Positions 12,780 to 25,286 are shown, counted from the first letter of the stretch. The stretch: 64,000 nt of DNA from Aedes albopictus (GCF_035046485.1 NC_085137.1:478975396-479039395), one strand, 5' to 3'. Numbers and translations are program-made. Notes: generated by a model not told the origin, from the sequence alone.

Positions 12780-15700
12780 GAAACTATTTTTGGAGGAAAC
12801 CCTCGAGGTATGCCTATAAGTATTCCTGGAGGGAATTCCTAGAGAAGTTGATAAAGAATTTTCTGGAAGTCTTTCCCGAGAACTCTCAAGAAAAGGAATC
12901 CTTGGAAAAATTCTTGAATTCACCTGAAGCAATTCACGAACGTATGCTGGGATGTATACAAACATAAATGTCTGGAAATTTGGGAAGGAATTCCTAGAGA
13001 AACACCAGAAAAAAAAATTGGAGGGATCCCTAGGAGTATTGCAAACAAAATCTTTGCTAGGTAAATTCCTGATCACATGCAGAAATGTCTGAAAAATCCC
13101 CGCAGAAATTATTGTATGAATTCATAATGGAATCACTGAAACTCCTCCAAAAGAAACTGCTAGAGGGATTCCTGAAAGAATCACGGGTAAATTCCAGGCA
13201 ACTTCTTGGAGAAATTCCAAAAGAAATTTCTTGAAGGAGATCCCTCGTAAAAAACGGGTAGGCATTCCATAGTGATTTTTATCAAGACGAAATGACAATT
13301 TTTTGAAAAAAATCCCTGAAAAACTTTTTAAAGGAACACCCTCAAGACATTCATGAAAAAACCGAATCTATGGAGGAGTTTCTGAATGAATTCCTGGAGC
13401 AATCTCTGACCTGGAAGAATTCTTGGAGAAATTCGTAATGGACCTGTAGGAAATCCTGGTGGAATCTTCAAAGCAATTTCTGGAGGAATGTCTAAAGACA
13501 TTTCTGGACAAATTTCTGGAGGAATCGCCAGAGAAATTTTGGAAGGCATGCCTGGAAATTTTTTTGAAGAATTCCCTTGTAGAATTCATGAAGGAATGTC
13601 TAGTGGAATTTCTCAAGGAATTCCTAGATAATTTTTTAGAGGAATGGTTGGAGAAATTTATGAAAAAATTCTGGAGAAATTCCTGGAGAAATCCTTGGAG
13701 AACAAAATTCGTGGAAAAATCTCTGTCGGAATTCCTCACGAAATGCCTGGAGGAATTACCGGAGGAATGCCCGGAGGAACTTCTGGAGGAATGCCTAAAG
13801 GAATGTCTGAAGCAATTCCTGGACGAAATCCTGTAAAAAACTGTGAAAGAATGTCTGGATGTCTTCTTGGAGAGTTTTTTTTTTTGGCTCCGGTATGCAT
13901 CCCGCTAAAATTATATTAAAGAGTTGCAATACAAATCGCTGGAGAAATGCCTTTAAAAATCCTTGAAGTAATTAAAAAAAAAAAATCCAGATATTCCTGG
14001 TAGTATCCCTGAAGAAATTCTTGGGTGCATCCTTGGAAAAGATTATGGAAGGATTTCTGATGGAATGATGAAAATTTTTACCAAATCCTGGAGAAATTCT
14101 CAGAAAAATTTCCGGAGAAACTCCTGGAAGAATTTCTGAAGGAATATCCGAAGGATTTCCTGAATATTCCTGAAGGAATTATTGAAGGTATCTCTGGATA
14201 AATACTTGAATGAATTCCTGCAGCAATCTCTGATTGAATTCCCGGATGAATTCCTGGAGGAATCCCCAGAGCAATTCTTGAAGGATTGCCTGGAAAAGAT
14301 TCTGAAGAAATCTCATGAGGAATTCCTGAAGGAATGTCTAGTAGAATTCCTCGAGGAATTTCTTGATCAATTTTTAGAGGAATGATTAGAGAAATCTCTG
14401 GAAAAATACTGAAGAAATTCCTGGGGGAATCCTTAGAGGTCAAAATTCCCGGAAATACCTCTGTCGGAATTCCTAACGAAGTACCTGAAGGAATTACTGG
14501 AAGAATGCTCGGAGGAATTCATTCCTCCAGGAATGACCTGAAGGAATGTCTAAAGCAATTTCTGAAGGAAATCCTATAGGAACCCTTGGATGATTTTCTG
14601 AATACATTCTTGGAGGAGTGCTTGGGCAAACTCCTGCAGGAATTCCTGGAGGAATACCGCATGCAATTCCTGGAGCAATCTCTAGAGGGATTCCTGGAGG
14701 AATGCCTGGAGCGATTCCTGAAGAAGTTCCAGAAGAAATGCCTCTAGAGCAAGCATCGGAGGGGTCGCTAGATGAATACCTCTTGGACGAATTTCTGGTG
14801 AAGAAGGAATTTGGAAGTTCTGGAGGACATTCCTGGAGGAATTTCTGTACAAAATTTCCTGTAAGAAATTTTGAAGGCATCCACGGATAATTTCCTGGTA
14901 AAATTCCTCGAGAATTAGTTGTAGGAATTTTTGAAGAAAGTCCTGTAAGAAAAGTCCCTTGTAGAGTGTATGGAGAAATCCCTTGAGGAATTCCTGAAGC
15001 AGTCCAAGGAGGATTTTCTGGAGAAATCCCCGGATGAAATACTGAAAAAAGGATGCTTGGAAAAATTCTGAAGGGTTTCCTGGAGGAGTCTCTGGAAGCA
15101 TTACTGAATTAAATCCTGAAGAAATGCCTGGAAGAGTACCTGAAACAATTCTTGGAGAAATTCGTAATGAATTACCTGTAGGAAATCCTGGTGGAATCCT
15201 TGAGCAATTTTTGGAGGAATGTCTAAAGACATTTCTGGAGGAATTCCTGGAGGAATTTTTAAATAAATTCTGGGGTGAATTCCTATAGGAATCGCAGGAG
15301 AAATCCCTAGAGGAACCCCTTGAGTAAATACTACAGGAATCTCTAAAGAAATGCCTGGAAGATTGATTGCCTGGAGAGATGCCTGGAGGATTTACGGAAA
15401 GAATATGTAGAGAAACTTCTGGAGAAATCTGTGAGCAATTCCTGGAGGATTGTTTAGAAATATTCCTAGGGAGTTTTTGGTGGAATTCCTGGAGGAACCC
15501 CCGGAGAAACATTTGGAATACCGTGTTCGGTATTTTTTTGACGAAAATAGAACAGCTGAATACAGTTATACTACATTGTTTACCTTTTGCACCCGGTTTT
15601 GACAGTTGGTGTACTGAGCCTCAGCAAAAGCGATTACCGAAGCTAGCGAAACAGTTCTGCTGTTCTATTTTCGTCAAAAAAGCGCTGGACAGGCAAATCA

Positions 15701-16460
15701 GGATTGAGTGGTAATGCCTGGAGGAATGCCTGGAGGAATGCCTGGAGGAATCCCTGGAAGAATTCTTGGAAGAATCCCTGAAGGAATTCCTGCACAAGTC
15801 TCTGGAAAAATCCTAGGAGGAATCCCAGGAGGAATTCCCATGAGAATTTTCTGAAGAAATTCCAGGAGAAAGTACTGAAGAAATTGCTGAAGGAATTCTT
15901 AAAAAAAGTCGTGGGTAAACTCCTAGAGGAATCCCTGTAGCAGTTCCTGAAGTAATCCCCGAAGGAATTCCAGGACAAATCTCAGGATGAATCCCGGAAG
16001 CAATTTCAAGATGAATTCCTATAGAAGTCCTTAACAATTTCTGTAGGAATTCCGGGAAAAACACCTGGAGGAATTCCAGATGGCATTCCAGTAGGAATTC
16101 CAAGCAGAGTCCTGAAGGACTCCTTGGAGGTTTTTTTTAAATGATTCCTGGTGTTGTTCCAGAAAAAAATCCTGAGTGAATGTCTGCAGTGATTTCTGGA
16201 CGAATTATTGAAGGAATCCTTGGATGGACTCCTAAAGTATTTTTTGTACAATATCTTGAAGAAATTTCTAGATTCATTTTTGAATATTCTCTGATAGAAT
16301 TACCTGAAAGAATTCCAGGAAGAAATTTTTCGTAGAACTTCAGATAGAATTATTGTAGCAATCTTTAGCGGAATTTTTGAAAGAATATATAGAGAAATCC
16401 CTGAGAAAAAAAAATATTTGAAGGAATACTTGCAGACGTACCTAAAAGAATATAAGGTGA
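12780..16460 (+). repeat. Largest 12-bp repeat tract (GGAATTCCTGGA form)
   Basis: Variants of ggaattcctgga run almost without break. Because 12 is a multiple of three, the frames stay open and encode four-residue periodic peptides: EEFL-like and PGGI-like on the plus strand, PPGI-like and LQEF-like on the minus strand. This explains the long frames at 13459-13836, 14078-14443 and 14682-15512 (276 residues), which are not genes. Longer units are duplicated inside: aaggaatgtctagt recurs about 740 bases apart (13591 and 14329), and an ~80-base block at 13430 recurs near 15158. A small inverted-repeat element interrupts at about 15521-15711. Confidence 0.85.
15521..15711. mobile_element. Small inverted-repeat element inside the 12-bp repeat
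   Basis: The left arm tttgacgaaaatagaacagc (about 15537-15556) is repeated inverted as gctgttctattttcgtcaaa (about 15658-15677). The sequence between has none of the 12-bp repeat, which resumes on both sides. The exact ends are uncertain by about 10 bases and no duplication could be fixed. Confidence 0.65.
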
Positions 16461-16539
16461 AATTCCTTTGGGGATCTCTAGAGAAAATCCCGAAGATATG
16501 CTCGTAAAAAGCACAGGAACAATCACTAGGGGAATCTCT

Positions 16540-17640
16540 TAATGTTATTCGAGGATTTTCCCGTGCATTTTTAGAAATTCCTATGGAAAATTCTCAGGAT
16601 ATTCTTCTGGAAGTTCTGGCAAGGGTTTCTCCAAAACTTCCTTCAGATATTCCTCCAGGCATTGCATTGGATTTGTTCAGAACTTCGGGGGTTCTCTGAG
16701 AAATTTATTTTCCAAAAGATTCTCTTAACAGAATACGGAATTTACTCCAGGATCTGTATTTTAGCATTTTCTATGGATTTTTTCAAAATATTTTCTATGA
16801 TTACCTGAAGAATGTTCTCTAGTTCTTGCAAATATTATTTCAAAGGTTCCTTTGAAAAATCATTTTTTATGTCTTCAGTGGTTTTTTGAAGAATTTCTCT
16901 AGGATTTTTTAAAATAATTTCTTCAGGATTACCTTCATAAATTTCCCTAGGGAGTAGATAATTGAATTTTACGTAAAAAATCTTTAAGAAATTGTATGAG
17001 AAGTTAGTTCAGAGGTATCTCAGCAGTTCTTTCAAGATTTTCATTAGAAAATCCTCCAAGGATCTCCCAGAACATTATTGAAGGGTTTCTGGATTTCTTC
17101 AGGAACTTCACCAATACGTTTGTCTGCGATTTCTGCAGAGATTTTTTGGTGATTACTTCAGAATTTTCTCAATGGTTTTTTTAGAAATACTTCCAGAAGT
17201 TTCTCAAGAGTGTTTTCCTTGAAATTAACTGCAGAATTCCTCCATAAGTCTCTGATGTTATTTTTAAGAAAATAAAGGGTGCCTAAGTAGTTTTTCAGGT
17301 ATTCTCCTAGGTATTTTCCTAGGCATTCATCCAGGGATCGAGTACAAGATAACTTTTGAGACAATCTTCCAGGATGTTTTAAGAAATTCCTTCAGGGATT
17401 GCTTTAAGATTTTTTCGGTTACTTTGTGTAACTCCTGGAGTACTTCTGAAAATCCATGGAGGAATATCTGACCCAATTCTGCAGGGATCTTCGACGACAT
17501 CCCAGGAGATGCTTTTGGTGGAACCGCAAGAGCAATTTCTTAAAAAAAAATAAAAATTGTGGAAAATTCTACAAAAATCGAAGATATTCCTGTAGGATTT
17601 GTAAAAACATTTTTTAAAGAATTTCTTCAAAAATCCTTTG
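16540..17640 (-). repeat. 12-bp repeat tract in opposite polarity
   Basis: From about 16540 the variants switch to the CCA form (cttcagatattcctccagg and similar), the complement of the preceding tract. The boundary is gradual. Frames at 17158-17364 and 17379-17630 are by-products. The stretch 17640-17770 returns to the GGA form. Confidence 0.55.
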
Positions 17641-17769
17641 AAGAACTTTGAAGAAATCCCTAGCTGAAATTCCTGTAGAAGTCTTTACAGATAAAAATAT
17701 TTTCTCGAAGAATTTTCAGAACGAAACCCAGCAGGAGTTCCTGAAAACATCCCTGAGGAGTTCGTGGTC

Positions 17770-19765
17770 AGGAAGGCGGACTCTCCTCTGAAGTATCAGC
17801 TTGAATATCTGATTCTATAAACGTATGAGTATACTACAGCCAAACTTCACATTCAGGGGCATGGATTTTGGTAGTGAAGAATCTTCAGTAAAACCATGCA
17901 AGATTTCTGCATGCGGTATTCCCATTTGTTCAGCGAACCATTAAAAACGTGCTTATTATAAGTTTGGAAATTTGATTCACAATAACTTGCAAGCACTTTA
18001 GGAAATTATCAAAGTTCATTACCGAACGAACTAATCCACGGAGCAATAATTGTCTTCCGTCCATCGATGATTGGAATCTTCGTTCGCTATCAGCCAGCGC
18101 AGCAGTGAAAATTTGATTTTCCATTCTAGAATTGGTTTCCAAAGTCATTCACTGAGCTCGTCGGTAGGTACCTAGGTCCCAACAACACCGAGCGGATTCC
18201 CAACACGCTTCTGCTACCGCCACAGATCTGGCCATCATCATCCTTCTGTAACGTTTCTAACATATGTAGAAAGCGAGAGCAAGCCTGCTTCCTGCCCGAT
18301 TCCAAATCAGCCAAATTCAATCAATCAATTTCGCAAAAACTCACAAATTGACATAGTTGAATCGTTGATCATTTTACATAAAATACAACGTAATATTGCT
18401 AAAACTCGGTTGGCCGTGTTCGATTTTTGTGCTGTTGTAGGGCCACGGTAGGGGAAGGTCCGGAGGCTCAGCTCGAAACGGATGTTTTACTAATAGTTTG
18501 TTTTGATGCCTTGCCTCAGCCTCATGTTGTTGGCTGGTGCAGTTAGAATCTCGTCATCGTTACCCGGTAGTGGCAAAACGAACGTGTAGGCCTGGGCAGG
18601 TGGGAGGCTCATCTGCTGTTTTTCCTAAACGATAAGGTCGCTTGACTGGATCAGATACGTATGCCGAAGTGCATTCGTGAGGTTGGGGTGGAGGGGTTGA
18701 GCGATGATGATGATGAAGGTTAGTCCTAATGGAGAAGAGAAATAAATTTGTGATTTGATTTCGGGCCCCGGTGGCTGTGAGCTGTGGATGGAGCCATATG
18801 TGTGTACCATTCATGTCTCCCGATTTGTTTCGAGCCTCCCGGTTCCGATGAAGATAGGAAAAGTGCCTTTTTCCAGGCATCATCCATCTTTCGGCAGAGT
18901 TGGCTTAGGCAGTGTGGAACGGTGCTTGTTCGGTGGATCCTTAGTGCGGCCCTGCAGCAAAGCAAAAATCATCAACCATTGCCCTTCGACTATGTTAACT
19001 ATTACGAGGGAGTAGGTAATCGTGTGTCGGGTCGAAAAGTTGTGCAGCCAGAGACCGACCAGACCAGAGAGGTTAAGGCTCGTCCTTTGGGAAGATACCG
19101 AATATGAATTTGTGAATTTTTGTTTTCGTTCCATTTCCAACGAAAACGCGAAACGAATCAACCGATGTGTACCTCTCAGCAGAGCACCGGGAGGGCACCG
19201 GAGTTGTGATTGCCAACTAAATACACGGATGCATATGGATGGAATTGATTGTATTTTCTATATGTTGTTCAATATTGGAAATTTAAATAGAAAATTTGAT
19301 AAATCGAATTGGACGGTGTTTTCCAGGCTAACAGAGTTAGCGAATTTGCAAAACGGGATATGTGTTTGATTTGCTCCTCAGATGCCGGTTGTCGAGTTGA
19401 TTTTCGACTACATTCAGCTTTGCATCCTGCCTATTTACATATCTGGATATGGTTACGTCTTGTCTGGGAAGCTTAGTGCGGAATTATTGCATCAATTTTA
19501 CAAATTGCCAATCATTGAGTCTATTACGCGAATGGCTGCTGACGGGAAGTCATTTGATGTTAATTTTGACATTAGAAATACTATTTCCTCTAGATTTTCA
19601 CATACGCTTTCGATTATGAAGGGTTTCTTATCTTTATAATTGAGTTTCACTTGAACGATGGCCTGACAGTTAGTACTTAGACTATTCCTTCTTTTATATT
19701 GGACAAATCACATGAACGATATTCACTCAGTGTATTACAATTCAACACATCTTCTTCTCTTATTC
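17770..19765. other. Apparently unique DNA with weak coding candidates only
   Basis: Two frames deserve mention. On the minus strand, 18148-17930 begins in a region resembling a first exon (ATG with agaATGG context at about 18122) and meets a possible donor (cggtaatg) near 18020. On the plus strand, the frame 19382-19639 follows tttgatttgctcctcag, a fair acceptor, and encodes 85 residues without a recognised domain. Neither has a partner exon that I can see, so neither is called as a gene. Confidence 0.3.
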
Positions 19766-19777
19766 AAGGTTCTGGAG

Positions 19778-19951
19778 TGGAGCGGAACTGGTGTGATGGT
19801 TAGAACACTTGACTATCACGCCGAGGACCTGGGATCGAATCCCACTCCCGACAAACTCGCAAAATGTGGGTTCTTCCTTCGGAAGGGAAGTAAAGCGTGG
19901 GTCCCAAGATGAACTAGGGCTAAAAATCTCGTTAATACAAATAAAATAAAA
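19778..19951 (+). mobile_element. tRNA-derived SINE, complete, with 12-bp target duplication
   Basis: The head carries a tRNA-like A box (gtgtgatggttagaac) and B box (gggatcgaatccc). The body reads through cgcaaaatgtgggttcttcc and ends ctcgttaatacaaataaaat, an A-rich tail. The 12-base sequence aaggttctggag flanks it at 19766-19777 and 19952-19963. Other copies of the family lie at 41951-42098 and 60043-60158, and tail-only copies at 51845, 59043 and 59663. The minus-strand frame 19760-19999 lies across it and is not a gene. Confidence 0.85.
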
Positions 19952-20013
19952 AAGGTTCTGGAGTTTTACGCAGCTTGGATCCCCGTTCACCATTGCCACA
20001 TTGTTGTCCAGTT

Positions 20014-20500
20014 ATGCCTTACTTACCTTACTTACCGGTCAAACTAAGGCCTGAGTCACTGAGTGTCTTCTGCTGTATTTAGGGCCTTTCCATTCTACTC
20101 GGTCCATGACAGTGCGTCTCCAGTTCCTCATTCTGCGAACGGTCCGCAAAACGTCCTCCACTTGATCGACCCACCTAGTCCACTGTGCACCACGTCTTCT
20201 TGTACAGATCAAGTTATATCTATTGACCAGGAAGATTAAATAAAAGAAAAAAGAGAGTGCTGAGATTATTGCTCTCATTGGTCTCACTTATCCGCTTGTC
20301 CAGCTTCTGGTGATAGTCATGTAGCGTCTGTTGGAAATCGCTGGATGTTGAAATACATCGATCGCCAGTTTCTGAAGTCCGATACAGTTGATACCGTAGC
20401 TCGAATCTAACGTCTAAAAAATGTCGGCCATCTATCAGTAACTGGTCTATTTGGTTGCAGGTGATCTGCCTTATTAGGTATGCCATAGGCATGGCTGACG
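20014..20500 (-). pseudogene. Non-LTR retrotransposon remnant (endonuclease end plus C-terminus)
   Basis: On the minus strand the frame near 20480-20390 encodes NQIDQLLIDGRHFLDV, which matches the end of the AP-endonuclease domain of insect LINEs (usual form NQIDHxLIDxRHxSD). The frame 20220-20039 encodes WTRWVDQVEDVLRTVRRMRN, typical of the extreme C-terminus of such polyproteins. The whole reverse transcriptase between them is deleted. A short ttacc/cttac repeat at 20014-20037 is the likely 3' tail. Stops and the deletion make it a pseudogene. An RTE- or CR1-like clade is possible. Confidence 0.65.
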
Positions 20501-20815
20501 CGATACAGCGTTTCTTATTCAGTCGCTGGATGCCACAACAGACGCTGCCTCCTTGGTTGACAGATGCTCAGGACGTACCTCTTCAATCTGGCTGAAGTCA
20601 GAGGGACACCAGTGTCGATGCACTACCATCTAAACACACAACTCTTATCTAATAATATTTGTCATCTATTGACTAGTGAAATTGGGTGGTAGGAACTGGT
20701 GAGATATTTTGGACGCTCCAGGTTGTCCACCACCAGGTGTCTGACCATTTTGCAGCCCAAAAGGCAAGCCAATAGTTGTTCCCAATGACAGTTTCTAACG
20801 CAATTTATTGTAAAG
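20501..20815. other. Sequence next to LINE remnant, nothing recognised
   Basis: This may be further 5' LINE sequence on the minus strand, since the composition is alike, but no motif can be named. 12-bp repeat begins near 20820. Confidence 0.3.
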
Positions 20816-20819
20816 ATCT

Positions 20820-21045
20820 TTAAAAAAACCGCTGGAATATTAGCCGGATTTTTTGCAGAAACTCCTTGAGAATTTTTTGTTGGTGGAATCGTTCCGGAAA
20901 GTCTTCCAGAAACTCCCAAGAATCCGAGTTGTGATTCCGGAATAACTCATTATTTTTTCAGGGATAGATTTATTCAGAATTCCTACGGAAGTTTTTCCTT
21001 AGGTTCTTCCAGGAGTTTCTTTAGAGCTTCTGAAAGAATTCTACC
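20820..21045 (-). repeat. Short 12-bp repeat tract (CCA form)
   Basis: Variants such as cagaaactccttgag, cttccagaaactccc and ttcttccaggagtttc occur in succession. This is a small decayed island of the dispersed repeat. Confidence 0.5.
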
Positions 21046-21183
21046 CCACTAACAATCGCAAGCCATAAATAAGCATGCATGCAGAATTGTTGCATTATAG
21101 TAGTAATGATAGCTGAACTAAAATTATGCTGTAAGAACAGTTCAGTTGATAGCTAGTTTGGTACACAATACTATGCTGCTTTA

Positions 21184-21826
21184 TGTACAGTTGTTAACTT
21201 TCTCGGTCTAGGGTCAATCTAAATGGCTAGTTTTGGATTACCCGACGTTTCGGCCGACTTTATTTGGCCTTTATCAAGAGAAAAACTAAAGACATTGCTC
21301 ATTTAATATACTTTAACATTAAACATCGATTACATGTACCTACTCAATCAAATATCACGTATGTTCACAGTCATAAAAGATAAATGAGCAACGATAGACC
21401 AAATACCATTGAAGATTCAGTAGATCTAACAGATGTCGAATAATAGCTCCAAAACTAACCCCTTATGTTGACGGTCGATGATTACCGTCAAGTAGTGTAG
21501 TGTTCCTGTGTAGTCCTGAAAATTTGTATGTATGATAATTGTCAATCTAGCCTATTGATGTTCCAAGTCCTTCTTATAATATGTATTGTCCACTCAGGCA
21601 GAAATCAAGAAGCCCAAACCCACTATGACGGCATTGAAACATAAGACGAGAAACGGTTGACTGAGTAGGTACATGTTATCGATGTTTAATGTTAAAGTAT
21701 ATTAAATGTGCAATGTTTTTTTAGTTTTTTCCTTGATAAAGGCCAATTCAAGCCGGCCAAAACGTCGGGCAATGAAAAACTAGCCGTTTAGATTGACCCT
21801 AGACTGAGAAAGCCTACATTTGTACA
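21184..21826. mobile_element. Palindromic element with GACGTTTCG motif
   Basis: The arms (about 21200-21355 and 21657-21815) are inverted copies. Shared pieces are tctagggtcaatctaaa and its complement, cccgacgtttcgg with gacgtcggg-type partner, and ttaatatactttaacattaaacatcgat with its complement. The flanks gtacacaatactat (21161-21174) and gtacactaatagtat (21822-21836) look like a diverged ~14-base duplication, in which case about 10 bases of left end lie outside the arms. The related element is 37119-37530. Confidence 0.7.
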
Positions 21827-22009
21827 CTAATAGTATTCCGGACGAAAATCACCTAAAAAACTAAGCTTTATAATTTCTCCTAATTTGTGTTAACAAACCC
21901 GTACAAAGGTTGTGAAAATTATCCATTCTCATATTATTCAGCATCATACTGAATTAATTCGTCATAAAGGTGCTTGTTACATGAGTGATTGTTATTTGGG
22001 CATTTCTCC

Positions 22010-23400
22010 AGGATTTCTACCTCCACGAACTCCTTACGACATTCTTTCAGGGATTTCTCCAGGAGTTCTTTCCGTCAATTCTGCAGGAGCTTCGGAAATC
22101 ATCCAGGAATTCTCTCTGACATACCTACAAGAATTTCTCCCGAGATTCCATTTAAGAATTATTTCTAAAATTACTTTTTTATGAATGTCTTTTGAAGCTT
22201 TTGATAGGATTTGAAGCTTGATTCCAAGAAGGGATTCCCGATTATCACTATTAGCATAGCTATTGGAGGAACCCCAAATGTAACTCCTGGACAGGAATGG
22301 GAAATGTCAGAAAAATGTCATCATGTTATTTGTTAATTTCTCTGCCACTAGTAATAAATATTTATCGACGACTTCATAAATTTTCCAAAACTAATCACCA
22401 TTATGGACTGGTGTTGTAAACAGACAGAAATTGACACCGGAAGTAATGGAAATTAAAAATGTCATGACATTTAAAAAAAAAAAAATCGTGACATTTTCTT
22501 TGTTGGCTCCAAGCCTCAAAAACTGCTGCTGGAGGAAATCCAGTAGTAATTTTACAATAAACTCATGAAAAAAATCCTGGAGTTATTTCATAAGGAATTG
22601 CATAAAAAATACATCTGATGAATATATGAGAGGATTCAATGCATAAACTCTGGAGGAACTGCAGAAGATTCTGCAAGAATTACAGAAGGAAGTCCTGGAG
22701 GAATTCTAGAGGGAGTTACTAATAAAATCTCGGAAGGATTTCCCAGAGGAACTTCAAATGTGATCCTAGAAAATAAAACCAGAGAAGTTCTTTGAGGAAT
22801 CCCGCAAATATTTTTTTGAGGAAGCTCACAAGAAATCCTAAGAGGAATCTCGAAATATTTTCCCGGATGGCCCCACAACAAAATTTGTATCTCAGAAGCA
22901 ATGCCTTGATGAATCTAGATGGATTCCCAAAAAGAACTCCTGAACGACCCTGGAAAAAACTCCATGACTAATCCAAGAAAGCATCATGAAAAGGTTTTGT
23001 GATTGAATACCACGAGAATTTTCTAGAATAATTAAATAGAAAAGAGAAATATCAGAAGGAGTTCATCGAGAAACCTCCGCAGAAACTCCTCGAGAAATTC
23101 CAGAATTAACTCATAGTGGAATCATAAAAGATGCTCCTACAGGAGTTCTCAAAATAGGAAATTCTGAAAAACTCCCTGAGACATCCACAAATGATTTCTC
23201 TGTAAAGGTATCCCAAGCGTCCTCCAGGATATTTTCCGGGTGTCCTTCAGGGCAACAGGATTCAGGATTCAATTCCTTCAGGAGTTATTTTTATTGTGTT
23301 TCGTTAAGAACTCTTTGAAAGATTTTTTCAGGAAATTCTTCTCGGATTCTTCCAGGAGTTCTTTCAGTGATTCTTCTAGGAGCACATCTTATATGTCATT
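22010..23400. repeat. 12-bp repeat block, copy 1 of a ~1-kb duplication
   Basis: The polarity is CCA at 22010-22180, GGA at 22260-23190 and CCA again at 23230-23400. From 22393 (caccattatggactgg) onwards it is a diverged direct copy of 24327-25740. Shared landmarks include caccattatgga, ccagtagtaattttac/ag, a ccacaacaaa block with tctagatgga, and ttctcaaaatag. Frames here are shadows of the repeat. Confidence 0.65.
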
Positions 23401-23724
23401 CTTGACCTGTGGCCGAGAAAGGTATCGGGGTCTTCCAACAACCTAACACAGGCGAGTACCCATCAATAGAGATGGCATGCTCCTCAGTGTGAGTGCGAGT
23501 GTGCGCGGTTTTAATATGGAAATGAGCTGAGCTATGCACATTTTCAGTGCGAAACGCCATCTCTGCACCAAGCAATGATATTTTGTTTGATTCGTTTCGT
23601 TGATTATTCTCTGGCTTCTAGGTTCTTGTCTGAAGATGTCGAACCCGCTCCTCATTTAACTGCTCACCACAATCCGCTCCTCATTTGACTGCTTCACCAG
23701 AACGTACGGGGTTTGCGCTCAACG
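23401..23724. other. Short unique stretch with a small direct duplication
   Basis: The sequence ccgctcctcatttaactgct is repeated as ccgctcctcatttgactgct within 23645-23690. Nothing else is recognised. The frame 23443-23655 (-) has no domain. Confidence 0.35.
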
Positions 23725-24323
23725 GGCTTGGTGGCCTAATGGCAACTGCTTCTGATTCGTATACAGAAGGTCCTGGGTTCAATCCCTGACCCGTCCCTAC
23801 TCTTCCTACTTTGTATCTTTACATATATGTATATTCTACCTCATCTCTACATATACAACGTGTTCATAGCCTTCGCTAGAACAGAAACAGGTAAAAAAGC
23901 AGTTTCCCTCCCTTCCAACTTTCACAACACAGTGTCAAACAATCAAATAACGCCCATGAGTTATGCAATCAAGCGAACTGTGCCGCATTACCAAAAAAAA
24001 CACACTAATCTTTCACCTTACACCTGGCATCCACGCACCAATGTGTGAACTCGCGGCCAACCATATCCCACCAACACTCCGACATCCGCATGGATTTGTG
24101 CAGACGCAAAGGTATATTCGGTCTACTATGGATACAAACGATTGCAATCAGTACTTCTTTCCCTTTTCCCACATTGAACTGCAACCTGACGTGGCAGGCG
24201 CCATTGTAAATAGTAGATCACACTGAAGATGTCTGCTTAGACCTCGGAGATGTCTCATTGATTCCGTGTGTGAGCGTACCTGGTCTGGCGATACTGGGGT
24301 AGTATCCACGAGCTCAAGCTCAA
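23725..24323 (+). mobile_element. Second copy of the tRNA-headed (CTCAAG)n SINE-like element
   Basis: This is collinear with 894-1478: head gggcttggtggcctaatggc, B-box-like ggtcctgggttcaatcc, shared body (ttcatagccttcgctagaac, cgacatccgcatgg, tgacgtggcagg) and the end agctcaagctcaa. A 7-base match gctcaac at 23717-23723 and 24318-24324 may be the duplication, but it overlaps the tail repeat. Divergence from the first copy is clear but moderate. Confidence 0.7.
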
Positions 24324-24326
24324 CTT

Positions 24327-25286
24327 TTCACCATTATGGATTGGTATTGTAAACGAACGGAAATTCATACCGTAAGTAATGGAGATTTGAAAAATGTCAT
24401 AATATTATTTCATGAAATTCCGTGACATTTCCCAGCTCTGCTCATGGCCTAGAAAAACTGCTGGCGGAGCTCCTTAAGAAGCTATTGCAGGAACACCTCA
24501 AGAAAATCCAGTAGTAATTTTAGAGTAAACGCATAAAAGAAATCAATATGAAACTTCTTGAGTTATTTTCGTAAGAAATTCAATAAAACATCTGGAGGAC
24601 ATCTGTAAGGATTCCAGTTTAAACTTCTGGAGGAATTCCAGAATAATCTGCATGAATTTTTGAAACAACTTCTGGAAGGACCCCGGAAGAAGTTTCTGAA
24701 GGAATCTCGAAAGGAATTCCCAGAGAAACTCCAAAACGTGTTCGTAGAGGAGAACCCATAAAAGTTCCTCCAAAAAATTCTTTGAAAAATCTCGCTAGAT
24801 ATTCTAGGTAGGAGGAGTTCCGGAATGTTTTGCCGGATGAATCCCACAACAAATTTCTGTACAAATCTCAGAAGAAACGCCTAGGAGAATCTAGATGGAA
24901 TCGGAAAAATATCTCAAGGAGAACTCCCACAAGGAAGTCCTGGTGGAATCACTGAAAGGACTGCAGGACGATTCTAAGAAAGTATCGTGGAGAGACTTCC
25001 AGGTCTATTACCTTGATATTCTCCTTAACTCCTAGAAGAGTTAATGATTGCATTTCTGGAAGAATCCTTGATGGGATTCCTCAAAGCAAAAAAAAAATAT
25101 GAAGGAACCTCAGGAGGACGAATCTGGGAAAGGAAAATTCCCAAAAGGAACTCCTTGAGGAACCTCCGTAAAAGTCCTCGAGAAATCCCAGTAGTAAATC
25201 AAAGTGGAACCTGTGAGAATTCTCAAAATAGAGAATTAAAAAAAAACGACTCCCTGAGAAATCTGAAAAGGATTTCCTTCTTGAGG
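24327..25286 (+). repeat. 12-bp repeat block, copy 2 of a ~1-kb duplication (GGA form)
   Basis: It repeats copy 1 from caccattatggattgg through ccagtagtaatttta, the ccacaacaaa/tctagatgga block near 24850-24895 and ttctcaaaatagagaa near 25210. The frames 24543-24864 (-) and 25044-25289 (+) are by-products. Confidence 0.6.

Noticed and set aside
14682..15512. 276-residue minus-strand open frame
   Set aside because: Its SSRN/PPGI-like four-residue periodicity follows from the 12-bp repeat, and the opposite strand is equally periodic.
13000..16400. CRISPR-like array
   Set aside because: Repeats are contiguous, degenerate and 12 bp, without unique spacers, and the sequence is from an animal genome.
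17930..18148. Minus-strand frame with a possible start and donor
   Set aside because: The start context and donor are only fair, no downstream exon was found and no family is recognised.
19382..19639. 85-residue plus-strand frame after a fair acceptor
   Set aside because: There is no recognised domain, no partner exon and no poly-A signal close behind.
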